Shown here one piece after another: positions 47,842 to 59,202 of a stretch of 64,000 nucleotides of DNA (the first letter of the stretch is position 1; each line of letters begins with the position of its first letter). The translations under genes and the position numbers were made by a program. The stretch is taken from NCBI GenBank assembly GCA_945876185.1, contig CAMCMZ010000005.1:1-64000 (forward strand), written 5' to 3'. The notes beneath the pieces are model-generated. The model saw nothing but the letters and a program-made list of their open reading frames with translations. It was not told the origin of the DNA and ran no database searches. This DNA comes from Candidatus Kuenenia stuttgartensis. GTDB lineage: Bacteria; Planctomycetota; UBA11346.

Positions 47842-50455
47842 CAGCGATGACCTGTAGATCGTCGAGTTTCCAATTCAGGCCGTTCGCCTCGAAGCGGACC
47901 TGGCTGTCCGGCCCGACCTGATGCTTGGGAATCAGCGCGATCTGCTGGTCGTTGACGAGGATGGTCAACGTACCGGCACGCGAGGATAGGCGCAGACGCA
48001 GCGCCCCTGCCGGGCGTCTGGCCTTGGCGACGGACGTGGTGGCCGATCCCGAACGCGCCAGCGCCTCGAGCCGTTCCGCACCGATGCGCACCGTGACGCC
48101 GGGCTGCTGAGTGGTACCGACGGACACCACCGCCTCGCCATCGCGGACATCGGCCAGCACTAAGGTGACGCCGGCATCCCAGGCAGGTCCACCCACCGGC
48201 ACGGTGCAGGCCAGCGACACCGCCTCGCCGGGGGCACCAGTGAGCACGCCGCCTTGCAGGCGCGGCTGACCGAGGGCGATGTCGATCACGTGCAAGTCGG
48301 CAATGTCGTCGAAGGACAGGATCGCGGCCTGGCGCCCGGCCAGGGCCGCGCGGCGTCGGATGAGCTCAGGCCGATCGAAGCCCTGCGCGGTGGTGAGGGT
48401 GGTCCGCGCCCGGCCGGCATCGCCGGCGATCATCCACGCCGCCGCCACCGCGAGCGCGGGTTCTGCCCGCAACGTCCTTTCGTTCAGCTGCCAGGTGGAA
48501 GCCCAGCCGAGCGGCTTCAGGCGCGCGGCCTCGTCGCACAAAACGCTGAACTGACGCTGCAACGCCTGGACCGGCGTGCCCCGGAAGCCGGCCTCCAGGC
48601 CGGTTGCGATCGCGGGCAGGCGCTCGGGGGTGCCCGATTCCAGGGCCTTGCGTGCATCGCGGCGGGCGCGGTTGAGCTGTTGGTTGAGGTGCGTCAGCGC
48701 AACCTGGTACAGCAGTTCGGCGTCGGGCCGCTGGGCGGCCAGCACGAGGTCGCGCAGACGGGACATCGCCTTGAGGCGCGCGGCATAGGTCGCGGCGTCA
48801 TCGCCGCTGGGCAGGGCGTGCAACTGGCTGCGGTACCAGGCCAGGCCGCGGTCTTCAAGATCGGCCCGGCGCAGGCGCACCTGCTGGATCAGGTCGGCGG
48901 CCGCGCTGGCCCGGTTGAACGCCGCCAAGGTGCGTTCGATCGCCTGTTCGGCAGCGCCCCAATCGTTGGCCACCACCAGGCGCTCGATCTCGTCCTTGGC
49001 GGTCTGCCAGCGGACGGCCAGGGATTCTTCGTTGCGAGGCGGAGTTGGCGGAACGACCGGGATCGGTTCTGGCGGTTTCACCGGTGTCGGCTGGGACAGC
49101 GGCAGCAGCCTGACGACCTGCGGTTCAGGCTCGGTCGCCGGCGTCGATCGCGACGACGTCAGATAAAGCACCAGCACCGCGATCGCCGCGAGCACGCCCA
49201 GCGCGATCAGCAGCATCGCCCAGGGGAAGGCGCGTTCCTCACGCGCGGCGACGCGCTTGGCGGCGGCGCGCGCAATGCGGCTGCGGTCTTGGATCGGCGG
49301 CGCAGCAGCGACCTGTTCGCGCAGCTTGCGCATGGCGGTGGCAAGCTCACGGCAATCCGAGAAGCGCCACTCCGGATTTTTCGCCAGCATGCTGTTGAGC
49401 AGGGTATCGAGTTCGCGCGGCAGCTCGGGCAGGGTCTCGCACACCGACGGGATGGGCTGTTGCCGGTGCGCCGTGACGACCTCCTCGGCGTTGGCCCCAG
49501 CGAACGGTGGCCGGCCGGCAAGCAGGTGGAAAAGCACGCAGCCCAGGCCGTAGACGTCGCTGCGCGCGTCGCCGGCCTCGCCATCGAGCTGCTCCGGGCT
49601 GAGGTACCACAGCGACGACGCCGGCGTGCCCGGCCGCAGCTTGGGGATGAGCAGCCGGCGGCCGCGACCCAGGACCTCGGCCAGGCCAAGGTCGCAGAGC
49701 TTCACCGTGCCATCGGGCGTGAGCAGGATTACCGCCGGGCGCAGGTCGCGGTGGTAGACCTTGCGTGCATGCGCAGCGAGCAGGGCGGTGGCGACACGTT
49801 CGCCGACCAGCAGGGCCAGCACCGGGTCGATGGTGCCTTCGCGGCCCAAGAGCAGGTCAAAGTTCTCACCCTTGACCAGTTCCATGCTGTACCAGAACCG
49901 GTCGGCGTCGTGGCCGCTCTCGTGCACCCGCACCAGGCCGTCGTCCTGCACGCTGCACGCGAGGCCGGCCTCGTGCAAGAAGCGCTCGCGGTAGCCCTCG
50001 TCCTTGGCGATGCCGGGTGAGATCACCTTGAACGCGACCTCGCGCTGGAGGTTCACCTGTTTCGCGGCGTAGACCACGCCGGTCGGCCCCTTGGCGATCA
50101 GGCCGCTGAGTTCATAGCCGGCGATGGTCCGGCCCACCAGCGCGATGGGATTGTCGGGCGCGACGGTGGTGGCCGCCGCCGGGCCGGTGAGGCGGAAGCG
50201 GATCTCATGCGTGCCGATGACGATGCGCGCGCCCTCGCCCAGCAGCAGGCGGCTGGTGACCGGCTTGCCGTCGAGCGTGGTGCCGTTGTTGGACCCAAGA
50301 TCCTCGACGAACCATTCCTCGCCGACCGCGAACACCCGCGCATGCTGGCGGCTGGCCGCCTGGTCGGGCACCTGCAGGCCGCAGTTGCGATGCCGGCCAA
50401 GGATAAGTTCCTCGGCAAGTGCGACGGTTCTCCCCTGCATCTCCAGGTGCGGCAT
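47834..50455 (-). CDS. FHA-domain Ser/Thr protein kinase, membrane-spanning (degenerate catalytic loop)
   Basis: 873 residues. An FHA domain (about 1-90: LILGRHRNC, SRQHARVF, LGSNNGTTLDG) precedes a Hanks-type kinase domain (about 110-385). It keeps the ATP-lysine (VAFKVI), the C-helix Glu, HRD (VYHRDLRP), a DLG in place of DFG, and SPEQ. However, the metal-binding Asn five residues after the HRD Asp is Val, and the glycine loop is altered (AKGPTGVVY). A transmembrane helix (AMLLIALGVLAAIAVLVLYL, near 430) leads to a large outer domain with helical and beta-rich parts. Neighbouring PQQ-propeller protein probably acts with it. Confidence 0.88.
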   Translation of the reverse strand: MPHLEMQGRTVALAEELILGRHRNCGLQVPDQAASRQHARVFAVGEEWFVEDLGSNNGTTLDGKPVTSRLLLGEGARIVIGTHEIRFRLTGPAAATTVAPDNPIALVGRTIAGYELSGLIAKGPTGVVYAAKQVNLQREVAFKVISPGIAKDEGYRERFLHEAGLACSVQDDGLVRVHESGHDADRFWYSMELVKGENFDLLLGREGTIDPVLALLVGERVATALLAAHARKVYHRDLRPAVILLTPDGTVKLCDLGLAEVLGRGRRLLIPKLRPGTPASSLWYLSPEQLDGEAGDARSDVYGLGCVLFHLLAGRPPFAGANAEEVVTAHRQQPIPSVCETLPELPRELDTLLNSMLAKNPEWRFSDCRELATAMRKLREQVAAAPPIQDRSRIARAAAKRVAAREERAFPWAMLLIALGVLAAIAVLVLYLTSSRSTPATEPEPQVVRLLPLSQPTPVKPPEPIPVVPPTPPRNEESLAVRWQTAKDEIERLVVANDWGAAEQAIERTLAAFNRASAAADLIQQVRLRRADLEDRGLAWYRSQLHALPSGDDAATYAARLKAMSRLRDLVLAAQRPDAELLYQVALTHLNQQLNRARRDARKALESGTPERLPAIATGLEAGFRGTPVQALQRQFSVLCDEAARLKPLGWASTWQLNERTLRAEPALAVAAAWMIAGDAGRARTTLTTAQGFDRPELIRRRAALAGRQAAILSFDDIADLHVIDIALGQPRLQGGVLTGAPGEAVSLACTVPVGGPAWDAGVTLVLADVRDGEAVVSVGTTQQPGVTVRIGAERLEALARSGSATTSVAKARRPAGALRLRLSSRAGTLTILVNDQQIALIPKHQVGPDSQVRFEANGLNWKLDDLQVIAGD

Positions 50456-50542
50456 GGCTGCATGCTAGAGCGGAACGGTGGAGGCCAAGGGTCCGTCCAG
50501 GGCAGATTTGCCGACGCGGGCGGATGCAGCGGGGCCCTGCTT

Positions 50543-51925
50543 CTATTTCGCCGCTGTCCGGGTGAACGCATGTACTGCGCCGTCTCCGGTGCCGATCACC
50601 AGCCATTCGCCGACGATCGCCACGCCGCCGGACAGGCTGCCGCCGGCTTTCCAGGCCCAGATCAGCTTGCCGGTTGCCAGTTCCAGGCGGTGCAGGGTGC
50701 CGGCGCTGTCTCCGATCCACCATTCCTGGCCGGCGATCACCGGTGCCGTCGCCGCGCCCTCGCCAGGGCGGATCTTCCACAGGGCCTTGCCGTCCTTGGG
50801 ATCGAGCGCAGCCACCTGGCCGTCTTCGCCCGCGAAGAGCACCGCAGTGGGGCAGACCGCTGCCGGCATCGTGACCTTGCCCATGTCGCCCGACAACGAC
50901 CAACGGATCTTGCCATCGTCGAGGGCGACGCTCATCACGTCACCCTCCACCGCACCGATGTAGACCGCATCGCCCAATCGCGCCACGCCAGTGCCAAAGT
51001 TCTTGGCGCTGGCGAGGAAGCGTTCCTTCCCGTCGGCGATCGCCAAGGCGCGCAGCACGCCGTCGCAGCCGGCGATGATCGCTTCTTTGCCGACCACGCA
51101 GGGGATCGAGCGGATGTACTGATCGGCGGTGAACGCCCAACGTTCCTTGCCATCGGCCGCAGCGAGGCATTTGAGCTGGTTCGCCTCGGTGCAGACCAGC
51201 ACCGCGTCGCCAGCCGCGTTGGCCGAGATGATGACGTTGCCACCGAGTTCCACCGTCCAGCGTTTCGTGCCGGTGGCGGCCTCAATCGCGTGCAGGGTCC
51301 CGGCGCTGTCCCCCACGAAGACCGCGCCATTCGCGACGAGCGGGGCCACACCGTAGCCCGCCGCGACCGCCGGGGTCGTCCAGACCGGCTTGCCGGTGAC
51401 GAGATCGAGCCGCGCCAGAACGCCTTTGGACGTGGCGACGAACACCGCCCCGTCACTGATCGCCACGCTGGAAGCCACCGAAGAACCAGCTTCCCAGGTC
51501 CAGCGCTTCTCGAGCTGGGGCGGCAGCGCGGTGGCGACCGCTCCGCTGAGATCGGCGGTGCCGCGTTCGCTTGGCCACGCGGCAGGCGCGGCCGGGATCG
51601 GCGGCACGATGGGCGGCACGGGGCGCGGGGGCGGCTCGACCGCAGCGGCCGGTGGCGTGGTGGCGGCCGGCCGGGTCGCTGCGTTGTCCGGCTTCGTCCC
51701 TGAACTGGCGACGACCGCCGTTGCCTCGGCCGTCTTCACTGTCACCTCGGCAACCTGCGCTGTCGGCGCTGGGGTGGCAGCGGTTTCCTTGGAATTCGTC
51801 ACCGGACTGATGCGGGACGGGGTGATCGCGGAACGCGGTGCGGCCAGGACGCCGACCACAACGGCCACCGTCACGCCCAGCGTCACGGCCAGCGCCCACA
51901 GAATGTTCACGGGTTTCCCACTCAT
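50543..51925 (-). CDS. Membrane-anchored PQQ-like beta-propeller protein
   Basis: 460 residues. An N-terminal membrane helix (ILWALAVTLGVTVAVVVGVLAA), a Thr/Ala/Pro-rich linker to about 120, then repeated propeller blades of the PQQ/PD40 type: GAVFVATSKGVLARLDLVTGKPVWTTP, GAVFVGDSAGTLHAIEAATGTKRWTVE, WWIGDSAGTLHRLELATGKLIWAW, VIGTGDGAVHAFT. Such non-enzymatic propellers often bind proteins or ligands outside the membrane. It precedes the FHA-kinase by 87 bases on the same strand. Three ATGs in a 17-bp tandem repeat precede or form the start; the last (51925) is in frame. Confidence 0.85.
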   Translation of the reverse strand: MSGKPVNILWALAVTLGVTVAVVVGVLAAPRSAITPSRISPVTNSKETAATPAPTAQVAEVTVKTAEATAVVASSGTKPDNAATRPAATTPPAAAVEPPPRPVPPIVPPIPAAPAAWPSERGTADLSGAVATALPPQLEKRWTWEAGSSVASSVAISDGAVFVATSKGVLARLDLVTGKPVWTTPAVAAGYGVAPLVANGAVFVGDSAGTLHAIEAATGTKRWTVELGGNVIISANAAGDAVLVCTEANQLKCLAAADGKERWAFTADQYIRSIPCVVGKEAIIAGCDGVLRALAIADGKERFLASAKNFGTGVARLGDAVYIGAVEGDVMSVALDDGKIRWSLSGDMGKVTMPAAVCPTAVLFAGEDGQVAALDPKDGKALWKIRPGEGAATAPVIAGQEWWIGDSAGTLHRLELATGKLIWAWKAGGSLSGGVAIVGEWLVIGTGDGAVHAFTRTAAK

Positions 51926-51959
51926 GGCTGTTCTCCGCTCATGGCTGTTCTCCGCTCAT
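51922..51959 (-). promoter_or_regulatory. Two tandem coupled mini-ORFs (MSGEQP) overlapping the PQQ-protein start
   Basis: A 17-bp unit is repeated so that ATGs occur at 51959, 51942 and 51925. The first two open ATG AGC GGA GAA CAG CCA then TGA, each stop overlapping the next ATG (ATGA). Each ATG has a GAG(G) seven bases upstream. The third ATG starts the PQQ-protein. The layout could tune translation by re-initiation, or only reflect duplicated start-site DNA. Confidence 0.6.
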
Positions 51960-52103
51960 GGCTGTTCCTCGCGTTGCGTCCGTACCGGTAGTCTTGGCGC
52001 AGGCAAGGAGGTACGGTCGGGAGTTGCAGGCGTTGGTCAGCATTGAGCCGCAGTGGGGGCCGTGTGGCAATTGCCCGGCCGGGAAGGGCGCTACGACCCG
52101 GAC

Positions 52104-52967
52104 ATGCAACCCATCGCCTCGGATCCATCCACGACACCCGCCACTTTGCCCGCCGCCATCCCGCCGCTCCAGGTCGGCCGCTTCACGCTCACGAGCCGCC
52201 TCCTGGTCGGCACCGGAAAGTACAAGGATTTCCCGACCATGCAGGCGGCAATCCGCGAGTCCGGCGCCGACACCGTGACGGTGGCCGTGCGGCGCGCGAA
52301 TCTCGACCAGCGCGGCAGCGGCGGCAGCCTGCTCGACCACCTGCCCAAGGGCATCCAGTTGCTGCCCAACACGGCGGGCTGCTTCAATGGCGAAGACGCC
52401 CTGCGCACCGCGCGCTTGGGGCGCGAACTCGGCCTGTCCGACATGGTGAAATTGGAGGTGCTCGCCGATCCCCAGACCCTGCTGCCGCACCCGACCCAGA
52501 CGTTGGAAGCCACCCGCATCCTCGCCGCCGAAGGCTTCACCGTCTTCGTCTACACCAGCGATGATCCGGTCCTGGCGCTCGAACTCGAATCCGCCGGCGC
52601 CGCCGTGGTCATGCCCGCCGGTTCACCGATCGGAAGCGGCCAGGGCATCCTGAATCGCAACAGCATGGAGATCATCCTCGAACGCGCCAAGGTGCCGGTG
52701 ATCATCGACGCCGGCGTCGGCACCGCGTCCGATGTGACGTTGGCGATGGAACTCGGCGCCGCCGGCGTGCTCCTCAACACCGGCATCGCCGGCGCGCAGG
52801 ACCCCGTTCGCATGGCCCGCGCCATGCGCCACGCCCTGGAAGCCGGCTATTGGGCTGCGGGTGCCGGCCGCATCGGCAAGAAACGTTATGCCAACGCGTC
52901 GTCGCCGACCAGCGGGCTGATTGCTGCAAGCGCGAGCGCGAAGGCGCAGGGGATTCCCGGCGAGTAG
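52104..52967 (+). CDS. thiG: Thiazole synthase
   Basis: A 287-residue ThiG, which forms the thiazole phosphate of thiamine from DXP, ThiS-thiocarboxylate and an iminoglycine. Signatures: [19 protein letters not shown], the Schiff-base lysine in [59 protein letters not shown]. The ATG at 52104 gives a short N-terminal extension of 20 Pro/Thr-rich residues before the domain. thiS, thiF and thiO are not adjacent, so sulfur delivery must be encoded elsewhere. It is divergent from the PQQ-protein operon. Confidence 0.93.
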   Translation: MQPIASDPSTTPATLPAAIPPLQVGRFTLTSRLLVGTGKYKDFPTMQAAIRESGADTVTVAVRRANLDQRGSGGSLLDHLPKGIQLLPNTAGCFNGEDALRTARLGRELGLSDMVKLEVLADPQTLLPHPTQTLEATRILAAEGFTVFVYTSDDPVLALELESAGAAVVMPAGSPIGSGQGILNRNSMEIILERAKVPVIIDAGVGTASDVTLAMELGAAGVLLNTGIAGAQDPVRMARAMRHALEAGYWAAGAGRIGKKRYANASSPTSGLIAASASAKAQGIPGE

Positions 52968-53051
52968 TGCGATGGAGCGGCGATGTCCACATCGCCGTCG
53001 TTCCGTCGTCAGCGATGCCCGTCGATGTGGACATCGACGCTCCGGTGGACG

Positions 53052-54965
53052 CTACATCCGCTCCGGCGCCTGCAATCCCAGCAGCCGTAGTCCCTCTCCC
53101 AAACTCGCGCGCGCAGCGCGCACCAGGGCCAGACGCGCGGCGGTGACGGCCGGATCAGGGCCGAGCACGCGCAGCGACTCATCGTGGTTCCCGGCGGTGA
53201 GCCAGCCGGAAACCGCCGCCGCGAGGGCGAGCAGCGCCTGCGCCAGCACGCTGGGTTCATCGCTGTCGACCGCGCGTTCGAGGGCCGAGGTCAGTTTGGC
53301 GAGGGCGAGCAACACCTGCTTTTCGCTGTCGAGGGTGAGCAGCGCAGGGTCAGCGCGGCCGGTCAGCGACGCCAGGTCACCGGTGAGGATGTCCGGCGCC
53401 TTGTCGGCAAGCCAGTGCGAGGCCTCGCTGTCGGGGGCAGCATTTGCGGCGTTGAACGCAGCGGTGAAGTGGTCGACCGCCTTGCGTTCGATCGAGGCCA
53501 GGCGGGCGTGGGCGAATTGCAGGTAGGGACCAGTTTCGCCATCGAAGCGCAGGGCCTCTTCGAATTTGAACTTCACGTCGTTGGTGCGGCCGTTCTTGAG
53601 GTCGTTGAAGACCACCGCGCCGACGCCGACGGCGCGGGCGATGGCCTCGCGTTCGTCGCCAGCGATGGCGGGATTCTTTTCCGCCACCACGGCGCGGGCG
53701 CGGTCGATGGCCTCTTCCAGCACTTCGCGCAGCAGCATCACCTTGCCGCCACGGGTGCGGCCGCGCGCCCAGCCCGCCTCCAACCCGTCGCCGGCTTCGT
53801 CGTTCCACATCAGCACGATGCCGAAGCCGACGTGGCGCAGGCGGTCGGCATACGGCCGGCCGAGCAGCTTCGCGACCGCGAACCACTGCTGAAAATGTAG
53901 GGATTGGCCAAGGTCGACGACGTACAGCGAACGGTCGTAGGCAAAATCGCGGAAGCGATCATCCGCCGCCGCGAGGTCGCGGGTGGCGTACAGCGTTCCT
54001 CCGTCGACGCGCTGCACCAGCATCGGCCGCTTGAAGGGTTTGCCGATCAGTGCGGGCAGGTCGACGATGGTCGCGCCGGGCGGGCCTTCCTCGGGCGTGC
54101 GTTCGGTACGCAGGTCGACGCTGGTGAGATTCTTCGTCTTCAGTTCGGCCAGCACCGGACCCATCTTGTCCTCGTAATACGCCTCGCCCTTCCACGAATC
54201 GAAATCGACGCCCAGCAGGGCGTAGATGCGCTTGAACTCAGCCAGGCTGGCGTCCTTGAAGATCTGCCACAGTCCGCGCGCCTCGCTGTCGCCGTCCTCC
54301 AACCGCTTCGACCACTGGCGGGCCTCGTCCTCGATCGCGGGATCGGCCTTCGCCGCCTGCGACACGCGCACGTACAACGCATTGAGGAATGTCACGCGAT
54401 CAGGCGCGGTTTCCAACTGCGCCAGGGTCAGCCCTTCGCGCTTCCAGCCCGCGATCAGCCGGCCGAACGCCGTGCCCCAGTCGCCGAGGAAGTTGATGCG
54501 CACGACCTTCCAGCCGGCGGCGGCGTAGAGCCGGCTCAGGCTGTTGCCGATCATGGTCGAGCGGATGTGGTGGAAGGCGAGGTGCTTGGCGATGTTTGGG
54601 CTGGAAAAATCCACGCACGCCGTCAGCCCTTTGCCGACCTGGCTGCGCAGCGGCGCGAGCGGTTCCGCGCGCAGGGCCGGGATCAGCACCACCGCCACCG
54701 CCGCCGGGGCGAAGGTCAGGTTGAGGAACGGCCCCGCTGCCGCTGCGCCAGCATCCGGATGCGCCGCCGCGACGACCGCAGCCAGTTCGTCCGCCAGCTC
54801 CTTGGGGTTGCGTTTGAGTTCCCGCGCCAGTTGGAAACACGGCAGGCAGAGGTCGACCGCCTGGCCCTTCGCCGGTGGGCCGACCAGGGCGAGCACCGCC
54901 GCCGGTTCACGTCCGAGGTGCCGGGCAATGGTGGCGGCGATCGGCTGGGCGAGCAGGTGCAGCAT
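53052..54965 (-). CDS. argS: Arginyl-tRNA synthetase
   Basis: 637 residues, class I synthetase charging tRNA-Arg. The N-terminal Add1 domain (about 1-100) leads to the catalytic core with DFSSPNIAKHLAFHHIRSTMIGNSLSRLY (HIGH variant HHIR), then the insertion and KMSKS-like region replaced by RTRGGKVMLLREVL, as in many ArgRSs. The DALR anticodon-binding domain (QFAHARLASI, LLTLDSEKQVLLALAKL, the C-terminal LRLLGLQAPERM) is complete. Start set at the ATG at 54965; a longer frame to 55262 has no synthetase similarity. Confidence 0.94.
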   Translation of the reverse strand: MLHLLAQPIAATIARHLGREPAAVLALVGPPAKGQAVDLCLPCFQLARELKRNPKELADELAAVVAAAHPDAGAAAAGPFLNLTFAPAAVAVVLIPALRAEPLAPLRSQVGKGLTACVDFSSPNIAKHLAFHHIRSTMIGNSLSRLYAAAGWKVVRINFLGDWGTAFGRLIAGWKREGLTLAQLETAPDRVTFLNALYVRVSQAAKADPAIEDEARQWSKRLEDGDSEARGLWQIFKDASLAEFKRIYALLGVDFDSWKGEAYYEDKMGPVLAELKTKNLTSVDLRTERTPEEGPPGATIVDLPALIGKPFKRPMLVQRVDGGTLYATRDLAAADDRFRDFAYDRSLYVVDLGQSLHFQQWFAVAKLLGRPYADRLRHVGFGIVLMWNDEAGDGLEAGWARGRTRGGKVMLLREVLEEAIDRARAVVAEKNPAIAGDEREAIARAVGVGAVVFNDLKNGRTNDVKFKFEEALRFDGETGPYLQFAHARLASIERKAVDHFTAAFNAANAAPDSEASHWLADKAPDILTGDLASLTGRADPALLTLDSEKQVLLALAKLTSALERAVDSDEPSVLAQALLALAAAVSGWLTAGNHDESLRVLGPDPAVTAARLALVRAARASLGEGLRLLGLQAPERM

Positions 54966-55279
54966 GGTGCGGGATGCTCGGATCGTGCGCGGTGATGACA
55001 AGCCGGCGCGATTGGCGGTGGAGGTCCATTCCGACGTACGTCTCCTTGAGGATTGGGAACGGGTTGGTCTGGCGATCCGACCAAGGCCGATCACGCATTG
55101 CCCGCAATTCCAAGGTTGTCTCGGCCGTGGCCGGATCGCCACGTGGCCAGCGGCCGGTTGCAAACCGGCGGTCCCAGGCGCAAGCGGGTTCGTTAGTTTT
55201 TGCCTGCCGCTCCCGATCGCCTGCACCTGGCAAAGCCGGCGCGTCTGGATAATCCCGAGCAAACCCGATCGGAGGAGTC
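54966..55279. other. Divergent intergenic region argS / lipoprotein gene
   Basis: About 314 bases with no recognised gene, tRNA or repeat. It must contain promoters for both divergent genes, but no clear -35/-10 pair stands out. Confidence 0.4.
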
Positions 55280-55552
55280 ATGCCCAAGATACCAGCGTCC
55301 GCGTTCATCGCCTTAGCCCTGCTGGGCTGCGGCGGTTGCGGCTGCCAAGGTGAACCGAGCAAACCGCCGGCGAAACCGGGCGAGAGCGCCCCGGACCCAC
55401 ACCCCGAGACCCAGAAGCTGCGCGCCGCTGATGCCGTGGGCTACGACGGCGAACTGCTCAAGCAGTCGGTCGATAAGATGCTCGACCAGCGCGAGAAGCA
55501 GAAGAAGGATCTGGAAGACGCACAGAAATCGAAGCCGGCCGGACAGGAATGA
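55280..55552 (+). CDS. Small lipoprotein
   Basis: 90 residues with a lipoprotein signal (FIALALLGCGGCGCQ; probable lipidation at the first Cys of LLGC) and a charged helical tail (LLKQSVDKMLDQREKQKKDLEDAQKS) likely to be coiled coil. The ribosome site GGAGGAG lies directly before the ATG. Unknown function. It precedes the BMP-type transporter operon by 79 bases and may be cotranscribed. Confidence 0.7.
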   Translation: MPKIPASAFIALALLGCGGCGCQGEPSKPPAKPGESAPDPHPETQKLRAADAVGYDGELLKQSVDKMLDQREKQKKDLEDAQKSKPAGQE

Positions 55553-55631
55553 AACGCTGGTTGAACCCGGCCGGGTTCGCCATGGCATCGGCAGCCTGAC
55601 CATCCACCCTCCGCCGTCCGGAGATCACCGC

Positions 55632-56614
55632 ATGCGTTCCCTTGCTGCCATTTTGGTCAGTTTCTCACTCGCGTTCGCAACGTCCGTCGCCGGCGAGGAC
55701 AAACCCCTTTCGATCGGGCTGATGCTGCCCGGTCTCGGCACCGACGGCGGCTGGAACCAGCTCGCCAAGGTGGCGGCCGAAAAGATCGCCAAGAACACCG
55801 GCGCGAAGCTCGCGGTGATCCAGAAGGTGTCGCAGGACAAGGCCGGCGATGAACTGCGCGACTTCGCGGCGCAGGGATTCTCGCTGGTGATTGCGCACGG
55901 CTACGAGTTCCTGAACCCGGCGGCCGAGGTCGCCAAGGCGCTGCCCAGGCTGAACATCGCGGTGAGCGGCGCCGACGTGGCCAAGCCCGGCATCGTCACC
56001 CTCGACTTCGACCTGTCGCAGGCGTCGTGGCAGGTCGGGGTGCTCGCGGCACGGGTCAGCACCAAGGGCAAGATCGGCTACCTGGGCGGGGCCAAGATCC
56101 CGTCCGTCCTCGCCTGCCTGCGCGGTTTCGTCGCCGGGGCCAAGAGCGTCAATCCCGACATCAAGGTGGTCGAGGCCTATCCGGGCTGGGATCAGCCGGC
56201 CCAGGCCAAGGCCCAGACCGAGGCCCTGTTGCGCCTGGGCACGGACGTGATCTTCCTGAATGTCGACGCCGCCAGCCGAGGCGTGTTCGAGGCCATCCGC
56301 GAAGCCGCCGCCAAGGGCGCAAAGGTATGGGCGATCGGTTCATGCGCGGACCAGAATGCCAATCCCATCGCGGCTGACCGCACCTTGGCGAGCGCGGTCA
56401 TCCACCTCGACGTGGCATTCCGCCGGCTCGTCGAGACGACCCGCGCCGGCACCTTCAAGCCCGGCCTGGTCGGCGAATCGCTGGCCAACGGCGCCTGCGT
56501 GACCGTCCTAAACCCGACGTTGCTCGGCGCCGTCATCACCCCAGCGATCCAGGCCGAGGTCGAATCCGTTGGCAAACGCCTGGCTGCCGGAGAACTCAAG
56601 GTCCCGCCGGCCGA

Positions 56615-56618
<4 letters not shown>
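55632..56618 (+). CDS. BMP-family substrate-binding protein (PnrA-like)
   Basis: 328 residues: a signal peptide (SLAAILVSFSLAFATSVAGE) then a type I periplasmic-binding fold of the basic-membrane-protein family. Supporting stretches are IGLMLPGLGTDGGWNQLAKVAAEKI, the LVIAHGYEFLNPAAEVAKALP segment, GKIGYLGGAKIPSVLACLRGFVAGAK and GAKVWAIGSCADQNA. BMP proteins bind nucleosides (e.g. PnrA, BmpA) and pair with ABC importers having RbsA-like ATPases and two permeases, exactly as the following three genes. Nucleoside or related purine uptake is the likely function. It overlaps the ATPase start by four bases. Confidence 0.87.
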
Positions 56619-58161
<1,543 letters not shown>

Positions 58162-58165
<4 letters not shown>

Positions 58166-59202
58166 TTCCGCCGCGCTTCCACGGCGTCGCCCTCGCCGCC
58201 GGTTCGGCCGCCGGCGCGGTAGCGCTGGCCATCCTCGGCCTGTGGTGCGCCGGCTTCGCGCCGCTCGCGGTGATCACGACCTGGTGCGCCGGCGCGTTCG
58301 GCAACGGCACCCGGATCGCGCTATCGCTGCAGGAGGCCGGCCCGCTGCTCCTCACCGGGCTCGCGACCGCGCTCGCCTTCCGCTGCGGCGTGCTCAACGT
58401 CGGCGGCGAGGGGCAATTCCTGGCCGGGGCGGCATTGTTCACCGCCGCCGCCCTAGTGCTGCCAGTAGTCGGTTTCGCGCTGCCGCTGGCGCTTGGCCTC
58501 GGTGCGGCGGCCGGCGCGGCCTGGGCCGCGATCGCCGCCGGACTGGCGCGCTGGCGCGGCGTACCGGTCGTGCTCTCGACCATCCTCCTCAACATCATCG
58601 CGGTCGCGGTGCTGGGGGCGCTGGTCGAGGGCCCGCTGCGCGATCCCGCCACCACCGCGCCGCAAAGCGCGCTCGTCGCGGACGTTTTCCATCTGCCGGT
58701 GCTGGTCGCCGGCACGCGGCTGCACCTCGGCATTGTCCTGGCCTTCGTCCTCGCGGGTGTGGTCTGGCTGGTACACGAGCGCACCAGCCTGGGTTTCGAG
58801 GCCAAGGTGATCGGCCTCAACCCCGCCGCCGCGCTGCGCGTCGGCATGCCGGTGGCCGCGCGGCAGATGCAGTTGTTGGTGGCCAGCGGCGCGATCGCCG
58901 GCCTGGCGGGCGCTGCGCAGGTGGCCGGGGTGACGCATTTCCTCAGCGCCGCGACGACCAGCTATGGCTATGCCGGCATCGTCGTCGCCCTGCTCGGCCG
59001 GCTGCATCCGGTCGGCATCGCGGCGGCCGCGCTGTTCATGGGCCTGCTCGACACCGGCGGCCGAGCCTGTGAAAAGCAGCTCGGCGTGCCGCACGAACTC
59101 GGCGACGTGGTGAAGGGCGTGATGGTCCTTGGCGTCTTGATCGCCGCCGCCTGGGCCGCCCGACGCAGCGCGGCAGCGCACCAGGGGCCAGCCGATGGCT
59201 GA
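58162..59202 (+). CDS. ABC permease (BMP/nucleoside-type importer, subunit 1)
   Basis: 346 residues with about nine hydrophobic segments. The BPD_transp_2 pattern is present: LQEAGPLLLTGLATALAFRCGVLNVGGEGQFLAGA near the N-terminus, LSTILLNIIAVAVLGALV, and the EAA-like FEAKVIGLNPAAALRVGMPVAARQMQLLVASGAIAGLAGA. It matches the first permease of nucleoside importers (NupP/YufP type). Overlaps the second permease by eight bases. Confidence 0.9.
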
